Origin: Deltaproteobacteria bacterium
GTDB taxonomy: Bacteria; Desulfobacterota; GWC2-55-46
Assembly: GCA_016234935.1 (NCBI GenBank)
Contig: JACRNL010000001.1
Coordinates: 326,679-390,678 of the forward strand
DNA: 64,000 nt
Direction: 5' to 3'
Shown in pieces: positions 17,090 through 23,911 of the stretch. A program made the translations under genes and the position numbers. Under the pieces are notes generated by a model. It saw only the letters and a program-made list of their open reading frames with translations, did no database searches and was not told where the DNA came from. The stretch's first letter is position 1; each line of letters begins with the position of its first letter.

Positions 17090-17458
17090 CTACTGCTTGC
17101 GGCCGGCGTAGGAGCCGTTATACTCTGCAGAGCAGCCAAGAAACCTCTCCAGGAACCTCTCTACCATGCTTTCCGCCACACTGTCGGCATCCACGCTGTA
17201 TAATCCGTTTTCAATGGCCGTCTTTATCCTTGAGACCTTGAGCTGATTCTTGTCCGGTAAACGGTGCGGCCTGCTTTTTACCATGCGAAGTTTCCTTTTG
17301 AAGGGGCTGAGCCCCCTCAGGGGGTTCGACCCCTTAACTATGACGATTCCGGCGGCAGGAGGTCTTTTCACGGCTGCGGAGGCCGATTTACCGATAACGG
17401 CCATGCCTGTTTTGTTTTTTTTGCCCTTTGAGGAACTACCGCGTCCGTCTGATTTCAT
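17090..17458 (-). CDS. flgM: FlgM-like anti-sigma-28 factor with repeat insertion
   Basis: A 122-residue protein. The C-terminal third, KVSRIKTAIENGLYSVDADS followed by VAESMVERFLER, matches the sigma-28-binding helices of FlgM (consensus KIxxIKxAIxxGxYxVDxxKVAxxLL). FlgM holds FliA until it is exported through the flagellar hook. The N-terminal part is basic and low in complexity, as in FlgM. Residues near 48-60 (GSNPLRGLSPFK) are encoded by a family A element at 17298-17334. ATG 17458 was preferred over 17461 by spacing to AGAGG. The match to a sigma-28 promoter upstream (17496-17522) strongly supports the call. The protein is longer than most FlgM (about 90-100 residues) because of the insertion. 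Confidence 0.7.
   Translation of the reverse strand: MKSDGRGSSSKGKKNKTGMAVIGKSASAAVKRPPAAGIVIVKGSNPLRGLSPFKRKLRMVKSRPHRLPDKNQLKVSRIKTAIENGLYSVDADSVAESMVERFLERFLGCSAEYNGSYAGRKQ
17298..17334. repeat. Family A element inside the FlgM-like gene
   Basis: Four arms: GGGG-CTGAG-CCCC-CTCAG-GGGG-TTCGA-CCCC (with extra G or C at the joins). Read in frame as NPLRGLSPFK. A shorter two-arm copy lies at 17471-17486, just upstream of the start codon. Confidence 0.85.
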
Positions 17459-17495
17459 CATGTGCCTCTTAAAGGGGTTCATCCCCATTAGTATA

Positions 17496-17522
17496 ATATC
17501 GGCGCTGAAATGGAAAACTTTA
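17496..17522 (-). promoter_or_regulatory. Sigma-28 (FliA) promoter of the FlgM-like gene
   Basis: On the minus strand TAAA (17522-17519), a 15-base spacer and GCCGATAT (17503-17496) match the FliA consensus TAAA-N15-GCCGATAA in all but the last base. It lies about 40 bases upstream of the start. Confidence 0.8.
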
Positions 17523-17564
17523 GATAAGTTGTACAAAAAAAATAAAAATTCACAAGCCCGCTAA

Positions 17565-17604
17565 AAAAGAACACCCCGTTCATTATACGTATAAATGAAC
17601 GGGG
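17565..17604 (-). terminator. Intrinsic terminator after cheW
   Basis: A 10-base-pair stem (ATGAACGGGG reading leftwards; plus-strand arms 17574-17583 and 17595-17604) with an 11-base loop is followed on the minus strand by TGTTCTTTTTTAG. It separates the chemotaxis operon from the flgM promoter. Confidence 0.8.
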
Positions 17605-17685
17605 AATACTTTCGTAAAACTAATAGTTACGAGATGTTACAGCGATAGCGCAGTCTTTCGGCGCAAGGATCTTGCCCGGATGGAC

Positions 17686-17725
17686 GCCCCCTGAGGGGGT
17701 TCAGCTCCCTGAGGAGGCTTGACCC
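17686..17725. repeat. Family A element, intergenic
   Basis: CCCC-CTGAG-GGGG and a second degenerate unit CTCCCTGAGGAGG with linkers TTCAG and CTTGA. Confidence 0.7.
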
Positions 17726-17763
17726 ACGCAATGGCCGCGCTTGAATCCTGCCGGGCACTTCCA

Positions 17764-17801
17764 TTTATCCTCCCCCTGCACGGGGGAGGGCAGGGTGGGG
17801 G
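17764..17801 (+). repeat. Family B hairpin, copy 1
   Basis: TATCCTCCCCCTGCACGGGG then GAGGGCAGGGTGGGGG. Other copies are at 22564-22650 (interrupted), 36669-36719 and 57747-57802 (reverse). Confidence 0.7.
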
Positions 17802-17841
17802 TGAAAATATCCCCTCTCAGTGTCGGCTTCCTGCCGGAATA

Positions 17842-18339
17842 TCAAGCTACCGCCTTGTTGACGGCTGCAAGGCTTTCTTTCTCGCACGATGTCAGTATCT
17901 TCGATACGTCAAGAAGGATGATGAGCCTGCCTTCCATCTTGCCAACACCCTTGATGTACTCCGAGTCTATGCCGGCGACGAGAGAGGGGGGCGGCTCGAC
18001 CTTGTCCGCCGCAAGCCGCAGCACCTCGGAGACCGCGTCCACCTTGAAGCCCACGGTCTTGTCGCTGATGTCAACTACGATTATACGGGTCTCATCGGTC
18101 CTTTCATTCACCGGCAGGCCGAATCTTTTCCGCAAATCCAGCACCGGTATGACCCTGCCGCGCAGGTTTATGACGCCATCCACGAAATCCGGGGCCTTGG
18201 GAACCCTTGTAAGCTCCATGTGTCTGATTATTTCCTGAACCCTCAGGATGTCAATCGAATACTCCTCTTTCCCGAGCCTGAAGGTCACGAGCTGCAATAT
18301 CTCTTTTGAATCGCCCTCTTTTCTGAAGTTTTGCTCCAT
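17842..18339 (-). CDS. cheW: Chemotaxis coupling protein CheW
   Basis: A 165-residue CheW with the two-barrel fold: LVTFRLGKEEYSIDILRVQE, VPKAPDFVDGVINLRGRVIP (the receptor/CheA contact region with conserved NLRG), VDISDKTVGFKVDAVSEVLR and a closing LIILLDVSKIL. It links CheA to chemoreceptors in the signalling array. AGGAGG lies 6 bases before the ATG. It is last in the chemotaxis gene order and also has its own sigma-28-type promoter at 18432-18458, so CheW can be made with the flagellar class III genes. No chemoreceptor gene is in the window. Confidence 0.95.
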   Translation of the reverse strand: MEQNFRKEGDSKEILQLVTFRLGKEEYSIDILRVQEIIRHMELTRVPKAPDFVDGVINLRGRVIPVLDLRKRFGLPVNERTDETRIIVVDISDKTVGFKVDAVSEVLRLAADKVEPPPSLVAGIDSEYIKGVGKMEGRLIILLDVSKILTSCEKESLAAVNKAVA

Positions 18340-18431
18340 AATATGCCTCCTTTAATCCGGTTAAAGGCCAACTGCCGTTTTTCCTGCTATTACGCATCGG
18401 TCGCGAGGCTGTTTGCGCCATCTCGTTACAT

Positions 18432-18458
18432 ATTTCGGCTAAAAAACAAATAACTTTA
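18432..18458 (-). promoter_or_regulatory. Sigma-28-type promoter of cheW
   Basis: TAAA (18458-18455), a 15-base spacer and GCCGAAAT (18439-18432) on the minus strand match the FliA consensus in 6 of 8 positions of the -10 box. It is about 95 bases upstream of cheW, in the 164-base gap after cheB. Confidence 0.6.
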
Positions 18459-18503
18459 GTTTTTAGTTGCTGCAAATACAGGGCTGAAAGCCCTGCCCAA
18501 CGA

Positions 18504-19556
18504 TTAAATCATGTTGACAATCTCTCCGGCTATGGCTTCGATTGGGGCGATCTTGTCGGCCAATCCCGCATCTACAACGGCCTTGGGCATACCGTAGACC
18601 GTGCAGGACTCTTCGTTTTGCGCTATGGTCTTGCCGCCATTTGCCTTTATCTGCCTCATCCCCTCGAGCCCGTCGTGTCCCATGCCGGTGAGGATAACAC
18701 CCATGGATCTGCCGGGCAATGCATCGGCGACGGACGTGATGGTAATGTCTATGCACGGCTTGTAGATCGCGTTATACGGGTCGTCCCTTAACTCAACGTA
18801 AAAATCGGTTATGCCCCTTTTTTTTATCCGTGTCTGCGACCCGCCCGGCGATACCAATACGCAGCCTTCCTTTATGCCCTCTCCATCCTCAGCCTCCTTG
18901 ACGTTTAAAACACACAGGCTGTCGAGCCTTTCGGCAAACGCGCCGGTGAACGCCTTTGGCATATGGACGCCGACCACGAACGGCGTCGTCAATTCCTTTG
19001 GGAGGTGCGACAATATCTCCTGAATGGCCCTTGGCCCTCCGGTGGAAGCGCCTATGGCGACCATGGCTATCTTCTGCGTGGCAAAAGAGGTCTTTATGTA
19101 GTGCGGGACGGCTGCCGGCGGCCTTTTAACGCTGCGCATGGCAATCAGACGGGCCTTTTTCTTCGCAATGCCCCGTATCTTGGAGATCAGTTCGTTCTGT
19201 ATCTTTATTACGTCCAATGCCGAATCCACGAGGTTCTTGCCGATATAGTCAAGCGCTCCCCTGTCAAGCGCGTCGAACGTGGCCTTTGCCCCCTCCACGG
19301 AAAGAGAGCTTATGATGATAATCGGCGTCGGGAACTTATCCATTATGACAGCGGTGGCCTCAAGCCCGTCCATGCGCGGCATCTCGATGTCCATTGTGAC
19401 GACGTCCGGCTCAAGCGTTAAGGTCATATCAACGCCTTCCTTGCCGTCCCTTGCCATGCCCACGACCTCAAGCTCAGGGTCTGATTCGATCATCTGTCTT
19501 ATAATCCTTCTCATAAAGGCCGAATCATCCACTACTAAAACCTTGATCTTTGACAA
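18504..19556 (-). CDS. cheB: Chemotaxis protein-glutamate methylesterase CheB
   Basis: A 350-residue two-domain enzyme: receiver domain 1-120 (VVDDSAFMRR, Asp in VVTMDIEMPRMDG) and a C-terminal methylesterase/deamidase domain with the catalytic triad in GASTGGP (Ser), GVHMPKAFT (His) and GMGHDGLEGM (Asp). It removes methyl groups from chemoreceptors when phosphorylated by CheA. The upstream neighbour is cheA, 62 bases away, with a family A and C repeat patch between them. Confidence 0.96.
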   Translation of the reverse strand: MSKIKVLVVDDSAFMRRIIRQMIESDPELEVVGMARDGKEGVDMTLTLEPDVVTMDIEMPRMDGLEATAVIMDKFPTPIIIISSLSVEGAKATFDALDRGALDYIGKNLVDSALDVIKIQNELISKIRGIAKKKARLIAMRSVKRPPAAVPHYIKTSFATQKIAMVAIGASTGGPRAIQEILSHLPKELTTPFVVGVHMPKAFTGAFAERLDSLCVLNVKEAEDGEGIKEGCVLVSPGGSQTRIKKRGITDFYVELRDDPYNAIYKPCIDITITSVADALPGRSMGVILTGMGHDGLEGMRQIKANGGKTIAQNEESCTVYGMPKAVVDAGLADKIAPIEAIAGEIVNMI

Positions 19557-19569
19557 AATTACTTATCCT

Positions 19570-19620
19570 CCCCTTGCCTGCCCTCGCATGTTTTAAGCGG
19601 AGGAAGGGGCTGAGCCCCTT
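19570..19620. repeat. Family C fragment joined to a family A element
   Basis: CCTGCCCTCGCATGTTTTAA (reverse complement of the family C core seen at 47761-47813 and 61717-61781) runs into AAGGGGCTGAGCCCCTT at 19604-19620, next to the cheA stop codon. Confidence 0.65.
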
Positions 19621-21460
19621 ACGCCCTGGCGCTTACAACCTTTCCGCTGGTCTCCATGAGGTCGGCCACGTCGAGTATCAATATGATGTTGCCGTCGCCG
19701 TTTATGCACGCGCCTGCAACGCCATGCGTGCCCTTCAGGTATTCGCCCATGGACTTCATTACTATCTCCTCCTGGCCGTGAAGCCTGTCCACGAGAAGAC
19801 CCAGATTTTTCTCGCCCACGCCGATTATGACAATATACTTCCAGCCGTCAGCGTGCCTGGCGGCGGCACCGCCTCTGTCAACAAGGCCTGCAAGCCTGAT
19901 GACCGGGAACACCCTGTCCCTGATGCTTATGACCTCCCTGCCCTCGATGGTCTTGATCTCTTCCCCTGTGACCCTTATATTCTCAACGACCGTGGAAAGA
20001 GGTATGCCGTATATCTCCGCCCCTGCCTGTATGGTGAGCACCTGTATTATCGCGAGCGTAAGCGGCAGACGGAAAGTTATCCTCGTCCCTTTGCCGTGCT
20101 CAGATTCAACGTTTATCGTGCCGTTTATCTTCGATATGTTAGTCTTCACCACGTCCATTCCGACGCCTCTGCCGGAGATATTGCTGACGTTCTTCGCGGT
20201 GGAAAATCCTGGGATGAATATGAGATTCAGGGAATCCTTGACGGACATCTTTGCCGAGTCCTCGGCGGTAATGAGGCCTTTTTCAAGGGCTGACCTGGTG
20301 ATGGCCTGCGGGTCTATTCCCTTTCCGTCGTCCTCTACGGACACAACTATGTGCTGGCCCTCCTGATAGGCCTTGAGCTTTATGGCGCCGCAGGCCGGCT
20401 TGCCCCTTTTTATCCTCTCCTCCGGCGCTTCGATGCCGTGGTCTATTGAGTTCCTGATAAGGTGCACGAGCGGATCGCCTATCTCTTCAATGACGGTCTT
20501 GTCGAGCTCCGTCTCCTCGCCGGTCATTAAAAGCTCTATCTCTTTTGAATTCTGCCTCGCCATGTCCCTTACCATGCGCGGGAACCTGTTAAAGACCTTT
20601 GCGATGGGCTGCATACGCATCTTCATGACGGCAACCTGCAAATCCGTTGTAACCAGGTCAAGCTGACCAATGCCCTCGTCCATCTGCGTGACCATATCGT
20701 CATCGGCCTTCCAGCCGCTCATCTTCGAGCCGAGCACCATGAGCCTGTTCCTCGAAAGGACAAGCTCCCCGATAAGGTTCATAACGGCGTCGAGCCTGTC
20801 TATGTCAACCCTGATGTTGTGTTCCTTGTCCTTATCCTCGGCACGTCTGCCTATAGCGGGCCTGTCCACCGGAGCGGCATCAGAGTAACCCGCCGTTTGC
20901 GCCTGTTCCTTTACAGCCGCGCCTGCCTGGGCGCCCGGCATATGGGCCTTTAGTATTTCGTGCAGAAGGGCGATGGTGGGGCCTGTCTCTTCTTTCCTGT
21001 TGTTCTTTTCTTTTATATTCCTTATGAGGATCTTTACGAGATCAACGGCCTCAAGCACCGCGTCCATGATGTCGGCGGTTACGACCATCTCCCCCTTTCT
21101 AAGCTTGTTTAATATCTCCTCGGTCACATGCGTGACCTCGACTATCTGATGAAAGCTCAGAAACCCGGCGGCGCCTTTTATGGTGTGCACGGAGCGGAAT
21201 ATGTCGTTTAGAAGTCCGGTGGCCTCCGGATTCTTTTCAAGCTCCACGAACTTATGATCAAGGGATTCCAGCGACTCCGTAGCCTCCACGATGAAGTCCT
21301 GGATGATCTCATCCATCTCGTTTGCGCCAAAGGCAAAAGAGTCCCCTGCCGCCTGAGGGGGTTGCCCCCGTTGAAGGGGTTGAACCCCCTCAGGGGTCTC
21401 ATCCTCGGCGTCCAACTTGCCCAGGATGGCGTCTATGTCAAAATCCTGATTATTCCCCAC
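19619..21460 (-). CDS. cheA: Chemotaxis histidine kinase CheA
   Basis: A 613-residue kinase. P1 (HPt) domain about 45-160 with phospho-acceptor His92 in SVHTIKGAAGFLS. After a linker comes the P3 dimerisation helix pair (DRLDAVMNLIGELVLSRNRL), the P4 ATPase with NSIDHGIE, VEDDGKGIDP and GRGVGMDVV, and the P5 CheW-like domain from about 480. I see no CheY-binding P2 domain between P1 and P3, only about 50 variable residues. Residues 22-37 (TPEGVQPLQRGQPPQ) are encoded by a family A element at 21353-21396, before P1. The start is a GTG at 21460. It lies in the order cheR-REC-cheY-cheZ-cheA-cheB-cheW. Confidence 0.95.
   Translation of the reverse strand: MGNNQDFDIDAILGKLDAEDETPEGVQPLQRGQPPQAAGDSFAFGANEMDEIIQDFIVEATESLESLDHKFVELEKNPEATGLLNDIFRSVHTIKGAAGFLSFHQIVEVTHVTEEILNKLRKGEMVVTADIMDAVLEAVDLVKILIRNIKEKNNRKEETGPTIALLHEILKAHMPGAQAGAAVKEQAQTAGYSDAAPVDRPAIGRRAEDKDKEHNIRVDIDRLDAVMNLIGELVLSRNRLMVLGSKMSGWKADDDMVTQMDEGIGQLDLVTTDLQVAVMKMRMQPIAKVFNRFPRMVRDMARQNSKEIELLMTGEETELDKTVIEEIGDPLVHLIRNSIDHGIEAPEERIKRGKPACGAIKLKAYQEGQHIVVSVEDDGKGIDPQAITRSALEKGLITAEDSAKMSVKDSLNLIFIPGFSTAKNVSNISGRGVGMDVVKTNISKINGTINVESEHGKGTRITFRLPLTLAIIQVLTIQAGAEIYGIPLSTVVENIRVTGEEIKTIEGREVISIRDRVFPVIRLAGLVDRGGAAARHADGWKYIVIIGVGEKNLGLLVDRLHGQEEIVMKSMGEYLKGTHGVAGACINGDGNIILILDVADLMETSGKVVSARA
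21353..21396. repeat. Family A element inside cheA
   Basis: At least five arms with linkers GTTGC, GTTGA, GTTGA and CTCAG; read in frame on the minus strand as PEGVQPLQRGQPPQ. Confidence 0.8.
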
Positions 21461-21472
21461 GCCGGTTCCCAG

Positions 21473-22063
21473 TCAAGTTGTGGATTTTCCGCGCATCTGC
21501 TTCAATATCATGTCAACCGTATCCTGATTCGACGCGGCGTCCTTTCCTTTGGCAGTCTCTTTGTTCACGGCCTGCCCTTCGACAAAACCAAAGGTTTTCG
21601 CCAGTTCCGCGACCTTTTTCTCAACATCGGCTATCGCCGACATGACCTTCTTCAGCTTCTGTCCGGAAAGATCGTGGAACGAAAGGCTTGAGAATATATC
21701 CATCAGGTTGGCCTTGCTCTTTGAATTTATGCTGTCCAGATCCGACGCAAGCGCAATAAACCCAGCCCTGCTCGCGGCGGGCAGATGATCGGCATAGGCG
21801 GCAAGCTTGCCAAAGAGCTTATGCGCCCTCTCCTTTTCCTCAAGAAGCCCTTCCAATATCGAGATGATATTATTGGCCGCGCTCTCAAGGTCGCCCGTTA
21901 CCGCGCTGAGATGCTTTGTTGCCTCCGGAAACTTTTCGGTGCTCACCTTGACGGTCGACTCGAGGTTCTCGATGCCCTTCTTCGCGTTGTCTACGTACTT
22001 TGCCAGGTCTGAAAGCTCGTTCCTTATCTTGCCTAAAATATTGTTCCAGTTATTGTCCGGCAC
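21473..22063 (-). CDS. cheZ: CheY-P phosphatase CheZ
   Basis: A 196-residue helical protein. LSFHDLSGQKLKKVM is the CheZ catalytic signature (Asp and Gln that activate water against CheY aspartyl phosphate). The C-terminal QDTVDMILKQM is the short amphipathic helix that tethers CheY-P, after a flexible linker. The long N-terminal helices form the four-helix bundle dimer. GTG 22063 is the start, 6 bases after AGGAG. It sits directly between cheY and cheA, as expected for a dedicated CheY phosphatase. CheZ is best known from beta- and gammaproteobacteria, but variants occur elsewhere. Confidence 0.85.
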   Translation of the reverse strand: MPDNNWNNILGKIRNELSDLAKYVDNAKKGIENLESTVKVSTEKFPEATKHLSAVTGDLESAANNIISILEGLLEEKERAHKLFGKLAAYADHLPAASRAGFIALASDLDSINSKSKANLMDIFSSLSFHDLSGQKLKKVMSAIADVEKKVAELAKTFGFVEGQAVNKETAKGKDAASNQDTVDMILKQMRGKSTT

Positions 22064-22082
22064 GGTTGTCTCCTTTCGAGTT

Positions 22083-22120
22083 AAGGGGCTCAGCCCCCTC
22101 AGGGGGTTAAGCCCCCTCAG
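22083..22120. repeat. Family A element between cheY and cheZ
   Basis: GGGG-CTCAG-CCCC-CTCAG-GGGG-TTAAG-CCCC-CTCAG, four arms. Confidence 0.8.
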
Positions 22121-22149
22121 GATGTATGTGCTTAAAAAAAAGCGCCGCC

Positions 22150-22545
22150 TTACTGCGCGCTTTTCGCTTTTTCCAGTATGAGGTCGATCCTCTCCTTGAG
22201 CGCGGTCGCGGTAAAGGGCTTTACTATGTAGTTATTCACCCCCGCCTCAACCGCCTGCACGACGTTTTCCTTCTGTGATTCGGCTGTGACCATCAAGACC
22301 GGTATGTGCATAAGCGATTCATCAGCCCTGATGGCCTTCAGGAGGTCAATGCCCGGCATGTTGGGCATGTTCCAGTCGGTCACCACAAAGTCAAATCCGC
22401 CGCCTTTGAGCTTTTCAAAGGCCACCGCGCCGTCTTCGGCCTCCTCGACGTTGTAGTAACCCAGCTCCCTGAGGATATTCTTTATGATCCTTCTCATCGT
22501 CGAGAAGTCGTCAACGACCAGTATCTTCATATTTATATCAAGCAT
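22150..22545 (-). CDS. cheY: Chemotaxis response regulator CheY
   Basis: A 131-residue single receiver domain very like canonical Che[21 protein letters not shown], phospho-acceptor Asp in [12 protein letters not shown], switch Thr in VLMVTAES, and Lys in YIVKPFTA. Phosphorylated by CheA, it binds the flagellar switch protein FliM, and CheZ next door removes the phosphate. ATG 22545 sits 6 bases after AAGGAGGAG; the in-frame GTG at 22551 overlaps that site and was rejected. Confidence 0.95.
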   Translation of the reverse strand: MLDINMKILVVDDFSTMRRIIKNILRELGYYNVEEAEDGAVAFEKLKGGGFDFVVTDWNMPNMPGIDLLKAIRADESLMHIPVLMVTAESQKENVVQAVEAGVNNYIVKPFTATALKERIDLILEKAKSAQ

Positions 22546-22563
22546 CTCCACTCCTCCTTGGTA

Positions 22564-22650
22564 ATGACCCCTTCCTTATATCCTCCCCCCTGAGGGGGTT
22601 CAACCCCCTGAGGGGGCTCAGCCCCTTCACGGGGGAGGGCAGGGTGGGGG
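22564..22650. repeat. Composite repeat: family A element nested in a family B hairpin
   Basis: The family B sequence (TGACCCCTTCCTTATATCCT then CCCCC ... CGGGGGAGGGCAGGGTGGGGG) is split at its loop by a four-arm family A element at 22586-22628. The uninterrupted copies at 17764-17801 and 36669-36719 have only 4-5 loop bases there. The whole composite lies between a receiver gene and cheY. Confidence 0.8.
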
Positions 22651-22659
22651 CTCTCGTCC

Positions 22660-23025
22660 TTATAGTATTTTTTCTATCTCGTAAAGAAGCCTCTGCGGCG
22701 ATATGGGTTTTGTCAGATACGTCGTCACCCCTGCCTCGATGCCAAGTTTCCTGTCGTTCTCGCCGGACTCGGTCGTTACCATGATAATAGGGATATCACT
22801 GTGCATATCGTTGTGTCTGATGCTCTTTGAAAGCTCCACGCCGTCCATCTGCGGCATGTTGAGATCGGTCACGACAAGGTCGACAGGGTTGGTGGCGAGC
22901 ATCTCAAGGGCCTCTATGCCGTTGGACGCGCTCGTGATCTTGTAGCCCCTCTCGCGCATGATGTAGGACAGGAGCTTTCTTGTCGTGTCACAGTCGTCTA
23001 CTATCATTATCCGTTTGCCCGTCAT
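22660..23025 (-). CDS. Single-domain response regulator (CheY-like)
   Basis: A 121-residue receiver domain (IMIVDDCDTTRKLLSYIMRE, Asp in VVTDLNMPQMDG, Thr in IIMVTTES, Lys in YLTKPI). It resembles the second CheY of two-CheY systems; it may be a phosphate sink or act in adaptation (inference). ATG 23025 is preferred because AGGGGG, contributed by a family A element, lies at the right distance and homologues begin here; the longer frame from 23073 reads through that element. Confidence 0.85.
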   Translation of the reverse strand: MTGKRIMIVDDCDTTRKLLSYIMRERGYKITSASNGIEALEMLATNPVDLVVTDLNMPQMDGVELSKSIRHNDMHSDIPIIMVTTESGENDRKLGIEAGVTTYLTKPISPQRLLYEIEKIL

Positions 23026-23029
23026 AATG

Positions 23030-23054
23030 CCCCCTGAGGGAGTCAAGCCCCCCT
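23030..23054. repeat. Family A element upstream of the receiver gene
   Basis: CCCCTGAGGGAGTCAAGCCCCC. On the minus strand it places AGGGGG 4-5 bases before ATG 23025 and overlaps the last codon of cheR. Confidence 0.65.
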
Positions 23055-23911
23055 CACGATTTCTGGTAAACAAGCGAACGCGCTATGTTCACCGGTTTAA
23101 AAAGCCTTGTTATGTTATGAAGCGATTCCGAAAAACCCATAATGAGATATCCTCCTTTTGCAAGGCTGTCGTACAGGTGCCCGATGGCCTTTTTCTTGGA
23201 GGCATCGTCGAAGTAGATAAGCACGTTCCTGCAAAATATGGCGTCCATGTCCCTTAACTGCCTTGTCTCGGCCGGATCTATGAGATTGATCTTTTTGTAT
23301 TTCACGATGTCGGCGATATGCTTTCTGAGGACAAAGGAATCTCCGCTATTCGTGAAATATTTCCTGATATACTGCTCAGGCGTGTTCCTGAGCGAATATT
23401 TGTCATAGGTTGCGTTATTGGCGGATCTGAGGACGTTGTCGCTGATGTCGCTGCCGGTTATGTCTATCGTCCAGCCCTTCATCGCCAAACCCTCATCGAC
23501 GAGCATCATCGCGAGGGTGTATGGCTCCTCCCCTGTGGAGCAGGCCGCGCTCCATACCTTTATCGTCTTATTGCCCCGCGCCAGCTTTGCTTCAACTACG
23601 CGCGGGATAACGCCTTTTGTAAAGCCCTCCAATTGGACAGGGTCCCTGAAAAAACTCGTCTCGTTGGTGACGATAGAGTTTAGAAGATTAGCCATCTCCC
23701 TGTCCCTGTCCGGGTCGTATGTGATGAAGTAGTAATAGTCGTCGAACGTCCTGAGGTTTCTCTCCTCGAGACGTTTTAATATCCTGGACTCCATGAGGTA
23801 TATCTTCGTATCGGCGAAGCTTATGCCGGAGCGCGCGTAGATTATCTCGCGCAGCTGGCAGAATATCGCATACGACAGCTTCGGCTTCGAATTTAGTCCG
23901 ATAGTCAGCAT
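23054..23911 (-). CDS. cheR: Chemotaxis protein methyltransferase CheR
   Basis: A 285-residue enzyme with the N-terminal all-helical CheR domain (residues about 10-75, ending LLNSIVTNETSFFRDPVQLE) and a SAM-binding domain with KVWSAACSTGEEPYTLAMML, DISDNVLRSA, and FCRNVLIYFD. It methylates glutamates on chemoreceptors against CheB. Its ATG overlaps the end of the upstream HEAT-repeat gene by 7 bases, so the two are translationally coupled. Confidence 0.95.
   Translation of the reverse strand: MLTIGLNSKPKLSYAIFCQLREIIYARSGISFADTKIYLMESRILKRLEERNLRTFDDYYYFITYDPDRDREMANLLNSIVTNETSFFRDPVQLEGFTKGVIPRVVEAKLARGNKTIKVWSAACSTGEEPYTLAMMLVDEGLAMKGWTIDITGSDISDNVLRSANNATYDKYSLRNTPEQYIRKYFTNSGDSFVLRKHIADIVKYKKINLIDPAETRQLRDMDAIFCRNVLIYFDDASKKKAIGHLYDSLAKGGYLIMGFSESLHNITRLFKPVNIARSLVYQKS

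Larger units (their letters stand above)
17605..17841. other. Repeat-filled 3' region of cheW
   Basis: This spacer between the terminator and cheW holds a family A element at 17686-17725 and a family B hairpin at 17764-17801 (CCTCCCCCTGCACGGGGGAG followed by GGCAGGGTGGGGG). No coding frame is supported here. Confidence 0.65.
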
